A stretch of DNA of 64,000 nt from JADGHX01 sp037200125 (GCA_037200125.1 JBBCGS010000008.1:372001-436000); one strand, 5' to 3'. Numbered from the stretch's first letter, positions 53,533-62,899 are shown. Notes: generated by a model from the sequence alone, not told the origin. Numbers and translations are program-made.

Positions 53533-54054
53533 ATGCCCCGACGCCTTCTAAAAAGAATTACACCGCACCCGTCGAAGCTGCAGAACCGCTGGTTCCTGCG
53601 CATGTTCGGCCCCCGTGTAACCAACCCGCGCCTGTGGTCGCTGCAGCGTCGATCCGTCACGAGCGCGTTCGGGCTGGGACTCGCCATCTGCTTCATCCCG
53701 CTGCCGGTGCACCTGCCGCTGGCCGTGCTCATCGCAATCGCCCTGCAGATCAACGTGGCGACCCTCGTGGGCACGGTATTCCTGGTGAACCCGTTCACGG
53801 TGGTGCCGGTGTTCTACACGGCGTATCGCGTGGGATCGGCGGCGCTACGCGTGCCGGTGGAAAACTTTCACTTCCAGCTCAGCTTCAACTGGCTGCAGTA
53901 CGGGCTCGGGCCGGTGTGGAAGCCGTTCCTGCTGGGATGCCTGATCTGCTCGATCGTGGCGGGACTGACCGGCCGGATCGGACTCGATCTGTTTTGGCGG
54001 TGGCAGGTCCGCAGACAGAGGTACCGGAGCCGCCGCGACCCGTCAACGCCTTAA
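53533..54054 (+). CDS. DUF2062 family membrane protein
   Basis: The 173-aa product has two or three membrane helices and the DUF2062 pattern: MPRRLLKRITPHPSKLQNRWFL is trimmed in the family as a basic N-terminus, then SVTSAFGLGLAICFIPLPVH, LVGTVFLVNPFTVVPVFY, and a C-terminal helix FLLGCLICSIVAGL. The function is unknown; it is commonly found beside comEC and lolCDE in gammaproteobacteria. It is divergent from comEC with only 60 bp between starts, and its stop overlaps the lolD stop by 12 bp. Confidence 0.88.
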   Translation: MPRRLLKRITPHPSKLQNRWFLRMFGPRVTNPRLWSLQRRSVTSAFGLGLAICFIPLPVHLPLAVLIAIALQINVATLVGTVFLVNPFTVVPVFYTAYRVGSAALRVPVENFHFQLSFNWLQYGLGPVWKPFLLGCLICSIVAGLTGRIGLDLFWRWQVRRQRYRSRRDPSTP

Positions 54055-54738
54055 AGCGTCGACTTCGCGCAGAGTTCCGCTTTCGATTTCGAGCGCGCGA
54101 TCCATGCGCGCGGCGATGCGCAGGTCGTGGGTGACGACGACGAGGCTCGTGCGCCGTTCGCGGTTCAATTCCAGCATCAGCTCGAATACGCCTTCCGCGT
54201 TCTTGCCGTCGAGATTGCCGGTGGGCTCATCCGCGAGCACCAGTTTCGGCTGAGTGACCAGCGCGCGCGCGACGGCGGCGCGCTGTCGTTCGCCGCCCGA
54301 GAGTTGATGCGGGCGATGCGTAACGCGCTCGCCCAGCCCCACCCGCTTGAGAATCTCGCTCGCGCGATCCTTCGCCTCGCCCGTGTTCATTCGACGCACG
54401 AGCAGCGGCATCGCGACGTTCTCCAGTGCGGAGAACTCGGGGAGCAAGTGATGGAACTGATAGACGAACCCCATAGCGTGGTTACGCAGCTCGCCACGCT
54501 CTTTCTCACCGAGTGCGTGGATGTCCTTGCCATCGACGAGCACCTGCCCGTTCGAGGGCTTGTCGAGACCACCCAGAATCTGTAGCAGCGTCGTCTTGCC
54601 GGAACCCGAAGCGCCCACGATCGACAGCCGCTCGCCCGCGAGAATCGAGACGTTCACGGCCTTCAGCACTTCCAGTGTGACGGGCCCCTGCTGGAACTGC
54701 CTACCGACGTCGCGTGCCTCGAGAACGGATTCAGTCAT
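54043..54738 (-). CDS. lolD: Lipoprotein-releasing ATPase LolD
   Basis: The 231-aa ABC ATPase drives LolCDE extraction of lipoproteins towards LolA. Walker A is GASGSGKTT at 42-50; the LolD-type Q-loop segment reads GFVYQFHHLLPEFSALENV, the signature LSGGERQRAAVARAL, and Walker B LVLADEPTGNLD. The start at 54738 overlaps the upstream permease gene by 8 bp. The longer frame to 54825 is inside that permease and not used. Confidence 0.96.
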   Translation of the reverse strand: MTESVLEARDVGRQFQQGPVTLEVLKAVNVSILAGERLSIVGASGSGKTTLLQILGGLDKPSNGQVLVDGKDIHALGEKERGELRNHAMGFVYQFHHLLPEFSALENVAMPLLVRRMNTGEAKDRASEILKRVGLGERVTHRPHQLSGGERQRAAVARALVTQPKLVLADEPTGNLDGKNAEGVFELMLELNRERRTSLVVVTHDLRIAARMDRALEIESGTLREVDALRR

Positions 54739-55981
54739 GTCGCAAAGCCTCGGCCGGCGCGGTCCGCGACGCGCGCCATGCGGGATAGATGGTAGCGAGC
54801 GCACAAAGGACGAACGCCACGACACAGATGCGTATCACGTCCCCCATCTCTACGTACGCAGGCAGTTCACTCATGAAGTAGACGCTTGCGTCCATGAACT
54901 GCACGCCAAACACGCGCTCGATGCCTGAGATGATGCTCTGGATGTTGTGCGCGAGCAGGATCCCGAGGCTCGCGCCGATGACGGTTCCGGCCAGCCCGAT
55001 GAGTGTGCCTTGCACGGCGAACATCGCGAGTATGTTCTTCGGCCCCACGCCGATGGTGCGGAGAATGGCGATGTCGCTCTGCTTCTCCTTCACGATCATC
55101 ACGAGTGTCGAGACGATATTGAAGGCGGCGACGGCGACGATCATCAGCAGGATGATGAACATCATCGACTTCGTCGTCTGGATCGCGCGGAAGAAGTTGA
55201 CGTGTGTGCGCGTCCAGTCCGATCCGTTGAACTTGTCCGAACCTAGCTTTCGCATCAAGTCCAGGAGCGTGGACGTGGACCGCATCGGATCCTGCAGCGT
55301 CATGCGCACGCCCGACACCGCATCACCGAGCTTGTAGAGACGCGCGGCGTCCTGCATGTGTATCAGCGCGAGCGTGTTGTCGTACTCGAACATGCCGGAC
55401 TGGAACGTGCCGGTGACGTGGAACCGGCGCATGCGCGGTACGACGCCGCTCGGCGTGGCGGTTCCTTCCGGTGCGATGATCACAATGTCGTCACCGACAT
55501 TCGCGCGTAGCTCTTTCGCCAGGTTGATGCCGAGGATGACGTTGTAGGCGCCATCCTTCAAATCCGTGAGCGCGCCGGCGGTCAGGTGCTGGCCGAGAGT
55601 AGTGGTGCGCGCCTCTTCCTTCGGAAGCACTCCCCGCACCATGACGCCCTTCACGCGCTTCTTGTACGCCAGGAGCGCCTGCGCCTCGATGTAGGGCGCA
55701 GCGGCGATGACACCCGGCTCTCTTTCAACCGCTTGTTGCACCTCGCGCCAGTCGTCGATCCTGCCGTGAATGCCCATCAGCATTGCGTGCGAAGTCACAC
55801 TGAGAATGCGCGTGCGCAACTCGCGTTCGAAGCCGTTCATCACAGACAGCACCACGACGAGCGTCGCGACGCCGAGTGTCAGACCCATCACCGAAATCAG
55901 CGCGACGAACGAAACAAAGCCCCGCCGATGTGTCGAGCGCAGGTGGCGCGTGCCAATGAGCCATTCGTACGGGCCGGCCAC
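54731..55981 (-). CDS. lolE: Lipoprotein-releasing permease, LolC/LolE family (second of two)
   Basis: The 416-aa product has four membrane helices (one N-terminal, three C-terminal) around a large periplasmic domain. Family motifs are SFVALISVMGLTLGVATLVV and VLSVMNGFERELR at the start, KEKQSDIAILRTIGVGPKNI in the cytoplasmic loop, and ATIYPAWRASRTAPAEALRHD at the end. GTG is the start, 1 bp after the stop of the other permease. It is coupled to lolD. Which copy is LolC and which LolE cannot be settled by eye. Confidence 0.92.
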   Translation of the reverse strand: MAGPYEWLIGTRHLRSTHRRGFVSFVALISVMGLTLGVATLVVVLSVMNGFERELRTRILSVTSHAMLMGIHGRIDDWREVQQAVEREPGVIAAAPYIEAQALLAYKKRVKGVMVRGVLPKEEARTTTLGQHLTAGALTDLKDGAYNVILGINLAKELRANVGDDIVIIAPEGTATPSGVVPRMRRFHVTGTFQSGMFEYDNTLALIHMQDAARLYKLGDAVSGVRMTLQDPMRSTSTLLDLMRKLGSDKFNGSDWTRTHVNFFRAIQTTKSMMFIILLMIVAVAAFNIVSTLVMIVKEKQSDIAILRTIGVGPKNILAMFAVQGTLIGLAGTVIGASLGILLAHNIQSIISGIERVFGVQFMDASVYFMSELPAYVEMGDVIRICVVAFVLCALATIYPAWRASRTAPAEALRHD

Positions 55982-55982
55982 G

Positions 55983-57242
55983 CTACTCGTACCTCAGCGC
56001 TTCGGCTGGCTCGACCTTCGAGGCGCTCAGCGCGGGATAGATCGTAGCGAGACCGGTGAGAATGAATGCGCCAGCGGCGATCATCGCCACCATCGGCCAG
56101 CGCACTTCGGAAGGCAGCGACGTGACGTAGTACACGTCCGAATCCCACACCTGGAACCCGAAGACGCTCTCCAGGAATCGCATGACCGGGTCGGCGTTGA
56201 ACGCGAGGATGACGCCAAAGATCACGCCCAACGTCACGCCGACCCAACCGATCACGAGTCCCTGCGACATGAACACGCCGACGATCCGTCGCGGTGAGGC
56301 GCCGAGCGTGCGCAGGATCGCGATGTCGGTTCGCTTGTCCGTAACGACCATCACCAGCATCGCCACGATGCTGAACGCCGCCACCGCCACGACGAGCATC
56401 AGGATGATGCCCATCATTCGCTTCTCGATGCGGATGGCGCGGAAATAACTCGCATGGTCCTGCGTCCAGTCGATGACCTCGAACGACGCCGCTGGCAGCG
56501 CCTTGCGTATCCGCGCGGCCAGCGCGGGCGCGTCGAGCGGATCGTCGAACACCATCCGCAGCCCTTCGTTGCCGGCGGCGAGAGGGCGAATCGACTCGAG
56601 ATCGGACATCGCGAGCGTCGAGTCGTATTCCGGTGTTCCCGCCGAGAAGATGCCCGCGACCTGGAATTCGCGCAGTTGTGGCGTGGGCGTGCCGTTGGGC
56701 GCAATCGTCGGCACGAGAATGGAGATGGAGTCGCCGATGGCGAGCGCGAGGTCCTGCGCGATGTACTGGCCGACGATCACGCGATCCGTTCCGGGCACGA
56801 GGTCCGTGATCGAGCCCTGATAGACGGCGCCCGCGATATCGGTGACGTGCGCTTCGCGCGCCGGATCGATGCCCCGCAGGATGATCGGCCGCATCTCCGG
56901 GGTATGCACCGCCAGCGCCTGTATCTCGGCATACGGGGCAACGCCCTTGACCTGCGGAATCGCGCGAATGGCCCGCGCCGCCTGCTCCCAATCCGCCGGC
57001 GAAAGCACCGCGCCTTCGGGCAACGTGCTCGCCGCGACCACCCTGGCGTGGGCGCTCAGCGCGAGGAGCCGGTCCCGCAGCTCGTTCTCGAGCCCGTTCA
57101 TCACCGAGAGAATCACGATGAGCGCGATCACGCCGAGCATGACGCCCGTGAGCGCCGCCCAGGTGATGAAGGACACGAAGAATTTGTGGGTGCGCGCCCG
57201 TACGTAGCGCATGCCCACAAACAGTGAAAGCGGGTGGAACAT
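55983..57242 (-). CDS. lolC: Lipoprotein-releasing permease, LolC/LolE family (first of two)
   Basis: The 419-aa paralogue of the next gene has the same layout: SFITWAALTGVMLGVIALIV, VLSVMNGLENELRDRL, TDKRTDIAILRTLGASPRRI, ATIYPALSASKVEPAEALRYE. The start at 57242 (MFHPLSLFVGMRYVRAR) aligns with LolC N-termini; an ATG at 57263 adds seven residues. Having two distinct permeases means a heteromeric LolCDE, not the single-gene LolF type. First gene of the lolC-lolE-lolD operon. Confidence 0.92.
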   Translation of the reverse strand: MFHPLSLFVGMRYVRARTHKFFVSFITWAALTGVMLGVIALIVILSVMNGLENELRDRLLALSAHARVVAASTLPEGAVLSPADWEQAARAIRAIPQVKGVAPYAEIQALAVHTPEMRPIILRGIDPAREAHVTDIAGAVYQGSITDLVPGTDRVIVGQYIAQDLALAIGDSISILVPTIAPNGTPTPQLREFQVAGIFSAGTPEYDSTLAMSDLESIRPLAAGNEGLRMVFDDPLDAPALAARIRKALPAASFEVIDWTQDHASYFRAIRIEKRMMGIILMLVVAVAAFSIVAMLVMVVTDKRTDIAILRTLGASPRRIVGVFMSQGLVIGWVGVTLGVIFGVILAFNADPVMRFLESVFGFQVWDSDVYYVTSLPSEVRWPMVAMIAAGAFILTGLATIYPALSASKVEPAEALRYE

Positions 57243-57388
57243 CGGGGCGCGATTTAACCACATGTGGGCGTTCGGGCCGGGATTCCTCGAACTTCGTCAC
57301 AGATCGGCGCCGACCTCGGGCCCGCCGGCTTTGACAGATTACCCGCGGTGATATAGTGCCCGGCGCTTGATTTTCTGAAGGAGTCGCC

Positions 57389-57682
57389 ATGAAACGCAGT
57401 CTCATCCTGCTCGCCTGCGCACTCGCCCCGGCCGGCGCGGTGGTTGCCGAAACGCTGGTCGTCGATGACCAGGTGCAGCTGCGCCAGACCGATGTCCAGG
57501 GCCCGCACCGGGGTGCCACCATGAAGTCGGTGGAGCAGCAGTTCGGATCGCCCACGGAACGCCACGCGGCCGTTGGCGGCGCGGGCGGCGCCCAGCCGCC
57601 GATCACTCGCTGGGATTACCCGCATTTCGCGGTGTTCTTCGAGAAGGATCGTGTGATTCACACCGTCGTCACCGGCGGCTGA
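57389..57682 (+). CDS. Small secreted protein of unknown function
   Basis: The 97-aa product has a signal peptide (MKRSLILLACALAPAGAVVA, then E). The mature part has MKSVEQQFGSPTERHAAVGG and RWDYPHFAVFFEKDRVIHTVV, a pattern of a small beta-rich domain that recalls SmpA/BamE-like folds (a first half ending in G-x-P, then W-x-Y..F..V.F..). I recognise similar proteins upstream of mfd in related genomes but know no function. AAGGAG lies 5 nt before the ATG. A REP-like pair follows. Confidence 0.72.
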   Translation: MKRSLILLACALAPAGAVVAETLVVDDQVQLRQTDVQGPHRGATMKSVEQQFGSPTERHAAVGGAGGAQPPITRWDYPHFAVFFEKDRVIHTVVTGG

Positions 57683-57687
57683 TCAAG

Positions 57688-57773
57688 AGCCCTCAATCGC
57701 CGGGCGGCTCCAGAGGGCCCGCGAGGCGACCCGCGCTACGCAGCCGCTCTTAGCCGCCCGGCGATTGAGGGCT
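57688..57773. repeat. REP-like inverted pair upstream of mfd
   Basis: Arms at 57688-57709 and 57752-57773 are exact reverse complements around a loop of about 42 bp. The right arm with its TTA lead (57750-57772) is identical to the left arm at 19597. The order of arms is the reverse of the 19.6-kb pair, so units are placed both head-to-head and tail-to-tail. It lies between a small secreted protein gene and mfd, on the same strand. Confidence 0.85.
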
Positions 57774-57889
57774 TCTCCTTCCCTTCCAGACATCTCTCTT
57801 CCGGCCCCCCCCTTGCCCCATCCGTAACCCCACCCATTTCCGGTAAGCTGCCGCGCCTCGTTTCCCGCCCCCGGCAATTACCTTTTTCG

Positions 57890-60800
57890 ATGTCCGCACT
57901 GCTCCGCCCCCCTGTTCCGTCGGCAGACCGCCCGACCCTGCGCTGGCACCAGCTGTACGGTAGCGCGGCGGCGCTCGCGCTCGCCGAGGCGATGGAGGCC
58001 GATCCTCGCCTGTACGTCATCGTCACGGACGGCGCCCGCGAGCTCGAACAGCTCAGCTCGGAACTGCGTTTCTATGCCGGCGAGCAGCTGAACATCCTCA
58101 CCTTCCCCGACTGGGAAGTGCTGCCATACGACCTCTTCTCGCCGCACCCGGACATCACCTCCGAGCGCCTGCGCTCGCTGTTCGAATTGCCGCGCACGAA
58201 GCGTGGCTGTCTCGTGGTAACGGCAGACACCCTCATGCAGCGCCTGCCGCCAAAAGCCTACGTGCAGGCGCGCGCATTCGAGCTAAAGGTCGGTCAGTCG
58301 CTCGGGCTCGAAGCGTTCCGGGATCGACTGGTCGAAGCCGGCTACGCGAGCGTGAGCCAGGTGACGAGCCCCGGCGAGTTCGCCATGCGCGGCTCGTTGC
58401 TCGACGTGTTTCCGACCGGCTCCAAGGACCCGCTGCGCATCGATCTCTTCGATGAGGACATCGAGGCCATCCGCCGCTTCGACCCCGAAACGCAGCGCTC
58501 GCTGGATTCGCTCGACAGCGTTCGCCTGCTTCCCGCCCGCGAAGTGCCGCTCGACGCCGAAGGCGTCAAAGGCTTTCGCCGCCGCTGGCGCACGCGGTTC
58601 GAAGGCGACCCGACGCAGTCGAGCCTCTATCGCGGCGTGAGCGAAGGGCTTGCGCCCCCGGGCATCGAGTTCTACCAGCCGCTGTTCTTCGACGAGACGG
58701 CAACGCTGTTCGACTACCTGCCCAAGGATGCGGTGCTGGTCCGCGACGTCGCGCTCGCCGGCGCGCTCGTGAAGGACTGGATCGACATCGAGCAACGGTA
58801 CGAAGACCGGCGCCACGACATCGAGCGGCCGATCCTGTCGCCGGACGAACTGTTCCTGCGGCCGGAGGAACTGGAAGCGAACATCGGCGCGTTCCAGGCC
58901 ATCACGCTTCAGGCATTCAAGGCGGATCTCGAAGCGGCCGATGGCGGCGACGAGCGCCACAACTTCCCGACCGCGGCCGCGCGCGAGTTGCGTGCCGATG
59001 CGCGCGCGGAGAAACCCTTCGAGCCGCTGAGCAACTATCTCGACACCTTCGGCGGACGCGTTCTGATCGGCGCGGATTCGCCGGGCCGTCGTGAAGTGCT
59101 GCAGGAGATGCTGCGCGCGGACGGCCTGAAGGCCGACACCGTCGCAAGCTGGGATGCGTTTGCGAATAGCGCCGCGCGGCTCGCGCTGACCGTCGCGCCG
59201 GATGTTCAGGGCCTCACGCTCACTTCACCCCCTGTCGCGGTGATCTCCGAAGCGCAGCTCTTCGGCGCGCGCGCGCGGCAGGAACGCCGGCGCAAGCGCG
59301 CGCAGGTCGATCCCGAAGCGATTCTGCGCGACCTGCAGAACCTCACGCCCGGCGCCCCGGTGGTCCATGAGGTATACGGGGTTGGCCGCTACGTTGGCCT
59401 GCAACCAATGGAAGTCGCCGGGCAGAGCGGCGAGTTTCTCGTGCTGGAGTATCAGGACGGCGATCGTGTCTACGTTCCCGTGCACGCGCTGCATCTCGTC
59501 ACGCGCTACACCGGCGCGGCTCCGGAAAGCGCTCCGCTCCACAAGCTTGGCACCGATCAGTGGGCCCGGGCGCGCAAGCGCGCGGCCGAACAGATCCGCG
59601 ACGTCGCCGCCGAGCTGCTCGATCTCTACGCGCGCCGCAAGGCGCAGAAGGGACTGAAGCTGCCGATCGCGCAGTCCGAATATCAGAGCTTCGCGAACGC
59701 TTTCCCGTTCGAGGAGACCGAGGATCAGGCCGAAGCCATCAGCAACGTGCTGAAGGATCTCGAGAGCGACCGGCCGATGGATCGCATCGTGTGCGGCGAC
59801 GTCGGCTTCGGCAAAACCGAAGTCGCGATGCGCGCGGCGTTCGTCGCCGTCCAGGCGGGCAAGCAGGTCGCCGTGCTCGTGCCGACTACCCTGCTCGCCC
59901 AGCAGCACACCGCCAACTTCCGCGACCGGTTCGCGGACTGGCCCGTGCGCATCGAATCGCTCTCGCGTTTCGGCAGCGGCAAGGAAACGACCGCGACGCT
60001 GGAAGGCATCGAGAAAGGCTCCGTCGACATCGTGGTCGCGACCCATCGCCTGCTCCACGCGCACGCGCGGTTCAAGGATCTGGGAATCATCATCGTCGAC
60101 GAGGAGCACCGCTTCGGCGTGCGCGACAAGGAACGGCTGCAAGCGCTGCGTTCCGAAGTGCACGTGCTGACGCTCACCGCGACGCCGATCCCGCGCACAT
60201 TGAACATGGCGCTGGGCGGGTTGCGTGACCTCTCGCTCATCACGACGCCGCCGGCCGAGCGCCTGGCGATCAAGACATTCGTGACGGAGTGGCACGGCCC
60301 GACGATTCGCGAAGCGGCGCTGCGCGAGTTGCGCCGTGGCGGCCAGATCTACTTCGTGCACAACGAAGTGAAGACCATCGAGAAGATCGCGAACGACGTG
60401 CAGGCGCTCGTGCCCGAGGCGAGCGTGCGCTTCGGCCACGGCCAGATGCGCGAGCGCGAGCTCGAACAGCTGATGGTCGATTTCTATCACCGGCGCTTCA
60501 ACTGCCTCGTGTGCACGACGATCATCGAGAGCGGCATCGACGTGCCGAGCGCCAACACGATCATGATCAACCGCGCGGAGCGCATGGGCCTTGCGCAGCT
60601 GCATCAGCTTCGCGGGCGCGTGGGGCGTTCGCATCACCGCGCGTACGCCTATCTGCTCGCGCCGCCGCGCGGGGCGCTGAGCCAGGACGCGGCGAAACGC
60701 CTCGAAGCGATCGAGTCGATGGAAGAGCTGGGCGCCGGCTTCGTGCTCGCGACCCATGACCTCGAGATCCGCGGCGCTGGCGAACTGCTCGGCGAGCGCC

Positions 60801-61555
60801 AGAGCGGCCAGATGACCGAGATCGGCATGGCGCTGTATCTCGACCTGCTCGAAGAAGCCGTGAACGCGTTGAAGGAAGGCCGCGAACCGTCCCTCGAAAA
60901 GCCGCTCGCCGCCGAGACGGAAGTCGAGCTGCGCCTGCCGGCATTCCTGCCTGAGACATACATCGGCGACGTGCACGTTCGTCTCGCGCTCTACAAACGC
61001 ATAGCTGCTTCGGAAAGCGCGACCGACATCGACGAGTTGCACGCCGAGATGATCGATCGCTTCAGCATACCGCCGCCGCAGGGCCAGAACCTGTTGCGCA
61101 TCGCCCGGCTCAAGCTCGCCGCTCGCGGACTCGGCATTCGCCGGCTCGACCTCGGGCCGCAGGGCGGGTACGTGATCTTCGAGGAGAAGAACTCGATCGA
61201 TCCCGCCGCCGTCATCCGCATGCTGCAGAAAGCGCCGCGTGAATATCGCCTCGACGGGCCTCTCAAATTGCGCATTTCGCGGCCGATGGAGAAGGATGAG
61301 GTCCGCTTCGATTTCGCCACCGACCTGCTGAAGCGTCTGGAGGTCGCGACACCGACGAGCGCGGCCGGGACGAAGGGCGCGGGTGCCCCAGCGCCGCAGT
61401 CCGGCGCCTCTACGCCGGCGAAACCTGCTAGCTCCCCGCCGGGCAAACCCTCGGCGGCTCCGCCGAAGACGGCGAGCGGACAGCGGACGCAGCCCTCCAC
61501 TTCCACGGCCAAGCCCGCCAAATCGGGCACCTCGGGCGGCGGAAAGCGCGGTTGA
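57890..61555 (+). CDS. mfd: Transcription-repair coupling factor Mfd
   Basis: The 1221-aa ATP-driven translocase removes stalled RNA polymerase and recruits UvrA. The UvrB-like part (PRLYVIVTDGARELEQL, FAMRGSLLDVFPTGS) comes first. The RNA-polymerase-interacting domain (about 480-560, LTPGAPVVHEVYGVGRYVG) follows, then the motor with GDVGFGKTE near 635, VDEEHRFGV, TATPIPRTL and QLRGRVGRSHHRAYAYLL. The TRCF domain reads LPAFLPETYIGDVHVRLALYK, trimmed here. A tail of about 65 Ala/Pro/Ser/Lys residues makes it longer than E. coli Mfd (1148). Confidence 0.97.
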   Translation: MSALLRPPVPSADRPTLRWHQLYGSAAALALAEAMEADPRLYVIVTDGARELEQLSSELRFYAGEQLNILTFPDWEVLPYDLFSPHPDITSERLRSLFELPRTKRGCLVVTADTLMQRLPPKAYVQARAFELKVGQSLGLEAFRDRLVEAGYASVSQVTSPGEFAMRGSLLDVFPTGSKDPLRIDLFDEDIEAIRRFDPETQRSLDSLDSVRLLPAREVPLDAEGVKGFRRRWRTRFEGDPTQSSLYRGVSEGLAPPGIEFYQPLFFDETATLFDYLPKDAVLVRDVALAGALVKDWIDIEQRYEDRRHDIERPILSPDELFLRPEELEANIGAFQAITLQAFKADLEAADGGDERHNFPTAAARELRADARAEKPFEPLSNYLDTFGGRVLIGADSPGRREVLQEMLRADGLKADTVASWDAFANSAARLALTVAPDVQGLTLTSPPVAVISEAQLFGARARQERRRKRAQVDPEAILRDLQNLTPGAPVVHEVYGVGRYVGLQPMEVAGQSGEFLVLEYQDGDRVYVPVHALHLVTRYTGAAPESAPLHKLGTDQWARARKRAAEQIRDVAAELLDLYARRKAQKGLKLPIAQSEYQSFANAFPFEETEDQAEAISNVLKDLESDRPMDRIVCGDVGFGKTEVAMRAAFVAVQAGKQVAVLVPTTLLAQQHTANFRDRFADWPVRIESLSRFGSGKETTATLEGIEKGSVDIVVATHRLLHAHARFKDLGIIIVDEEHRFGVRDKERLQALRSEVHVLTLTATPIPRTLNMALGGLRDLSLITTPPAERLAIKTFVTEWHGPTIREAALRELRRGGQIYFVHNEVKTIEKIANDVQALVPEASVRFGHGQMRERELEQLMVDFYHRRFNCLVCTTIIESGIDVPSANTIMINRAERMGLAQLHQLRGRVGRSHHRAYAYLLAPPRGALSQDAAKRLEAIESMEELGAGFVLATHDLEIRGAGELLGERQSGQMTEIGMALYLDLLEEAVNALKEGREPSLEKPLAAETEVELRLPAFLPETYIGDVHVRLALYKRIAASESATDIDELHAEMIDRFSIPPPQGQNLLRIARLKLAARGLGIRRLDLGPQGGYVIFEEKNSIDPAAVIRMLQKAPREYRLDGPLKLRISRPMEKDEVRFDFATDLLKRLEVATPTSAAGTKGAGAPAPQSGASTPAKPASSPPGKPSAAPPKTASGQRTQPSTSTAKPAKSGTSGGGKRG

Positions 61556-61584
61556 GTCGTGGCACGCGCTGCTAGAATCGGTGC

Positions 61585-62307
61585 ATGAGATTTCGAGCTT
61601 TCGCGACCGCAAGAGTCCGCGCATTGGCCCGCGCTATGGCCCTCCCTCTCGCCATCCCGTTCGCGGCGCTCCTCGCCGCTCTGCCCGCCTCGTCTCAAAC
61701 GCCTGCGCCTGTGGCAGCGACACCGGCTCCCGCTCCTGCCGCCGCCACCCCAGCGCCCGCGCCCGCGGCGAACGTCTACAACATCGAGATCGTCGTGTTC
61801 CGCACGAACCAGGCGCTCGGTGGGGCTGAGAACTGGAGCGCTCAGGTCGGTCGTGAATACAGCACCGACAATGACGCTGCCGAGGGCTCGAAGGGTGTGG
61901 GACGTTTCGTTGGTTTGCTCCCCCAGACCGCGTGGCAACTTACGCCGATCGAAAACAAGTTGCGCTCTACCGGCCTGTACGTTCCCGTCGCACACGTTGC
62001 GTGGTCACAGACCGCGAGCGATTGGGGCACGCGCGCGGGCTTCACCCTGCAACGACTCGGCGTCGATGTGCCGGGGCTGGGGGGCACCATCTATCTCGAG
62101 CGCGGGCAGCTTCTGCATCTCGGCATGGCGCTTTCGTATGCGCCGGCCAACCCGCCGGCCGGAATCGGCGCCGGACCCGGCACGACGTTCAGCCTGAGCG
62201 AGAGCCGCCGCATCAAGTTTTACGAGCGCAATTACTACGACCACCCGGCATTCGGGGTCGTTACGCTCGTTACGCCGGCGCAAGGGGCGAGGCCAGCGGG
62301 ACGATAG
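61585..62307 (+). CDS. csiV: CsiV-family periplasmic protein
   Basis: The 240-aa product has a signal peptide (about 1-38, ending ASSQ), an Ala/Pro-rich linker with PAPAPA repeats, then the CsiV-like domain: YNIEIVVFRTNQALGGAENW, LTPIENKLRSTGLYVPVAHVAW, IYLERGQLLHLGMALSY, and ESRRIKFYERNYYDHPAFGV. CsiV is a peptidoglycan-binding partner of the amidase activator system in Shewanella and usually follows mfd, as here (29 bp). A TAGAAT box lies 6 nt before the ATG, so a near-leaderless promoter is possible. Confidence 0.85.
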   Translation: MRFRAFATARVRALARAMALPLAIPFAALLAALPASSQTPAPVAATPAPAPAAATPAPAPAANVYNIEIVVFRTNQALGGAENWSAQVGREYSTDNDAAEGSKGVGRFVGLLPQTAWQLTPIENKLRSTGLYVPVAHVAWSQTASDWGTRAGFTLQRLGVDVPGLGGTIYLERGQLLHLGMALSYAPANPPAGIGAGPGTTFSLSESRRIKFYERNYYDHPAFGVVTLVTPAQGARPAGR

Positions 62308-62346
62308 CTCCGCCGACGAGTTGCCACGGATAACGACAAGAACGAG

Positions 62347-62460
62347 ATGGCGAACAACCCCTACTCCCCGCAAGCGCGGGGTTCGGGCCGCCGCTCGGCA
62401 CCCGATGAGCTCACACGCGCGCCGTTGAGGACGAAACTACTTGGCCCGAAATCCCTATGA
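62347..62460 (+). CDS. Possible 37-residue ORF overlapping the next gene
   Basis: An ATG at 62347 opens a short frame beginning MANNPYSPQARGSGRRSAP. Its start resembles that of the following protein (MARNPYEPP...SGRR), which may mean a duplicated or frame-slipped N-terminus. There is no membrane segment and no clear ribosome site. It is weak on its own and listed because of the likeness. Confidence 0.2.
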   Translation: MANNPYSPQARGSGRRSAPDELTRAPLRTKLLGPKSL

Positions 62461-62899
62461 ACCCCCTGGCTCGCCGCTTTCGGAGTCGGGACGACGCGGC
62501 GAACCGCCGAAGCAGGTAATCTGGTCCGTATGGCTGATGCGCATCTCGCTCGTCGTCGGCTATGCATCGCTGTTTCTCGTGCAGGACCTCGCCGCCGCAC
62601 TGGGGGATGTGCCTGCGGACACGCGCTCGGCATCCGTCGTCTTTTTCTTCGTGATGCTCGCGCTGACGGCGGTGGTCTATCTCTGGCTCATCCAGAACGT
62701 GAAGGATGGGCGCAACTGGGCGCGCATCGTCATGCTCATGCTCACCGCGCTCGGTCTGTTCAGCATGCTCGTGGGCGGTGAGAGCGCGCCGACGGTGGTG
62801 CGCGTGATCAGCGTCCTCGACACGATCATCGACATCACCGCGATCGTGCTGATCTTCAAACCGCCGGGGGCTGACTGGTTTCGGAACGGGCGCGCCTAG
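62441..62899 (+). CDS. Small four-helix membrane protein of unknown function
   Basis: The 152-aa product has a polar N-terminus of about 25 residues (NPYEPPGSPLSESGRRGEPP) and four membrane helices: VWLMRISLVVGYASLFLV, VVFFFVMLALTAVVYLWLI, ARIVMLMLTALGLFSMLV, and VLDTIIDITAIVLIF. The NPYEPP start and KDGRNWAR loop are seen in many small uncharacterised membrane proteins. The start is a TTG with GAGGA upstream; an internal ATG would cut into the first helix. No function is assigned. Confidence 0.7.
   Translation: MARNPYEPPGSPLSESGRRGEPPKQVIWSVWLMRISLVVGYASLFLVQDLAAALGDVPADTRSASVVFFFVMLALTAVVYLWLIQNVKDGRNWARIVMLMLTALGLFSMLVGGESAPTVVRVISVLDTIIDITAIVLIFKPPGADWFRNGRA

Noticed and set aside
59225..61624. 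799-codon minus-strand frame opposite mfd
   Set aside because: Shadow of mfd; no recognisable motif.
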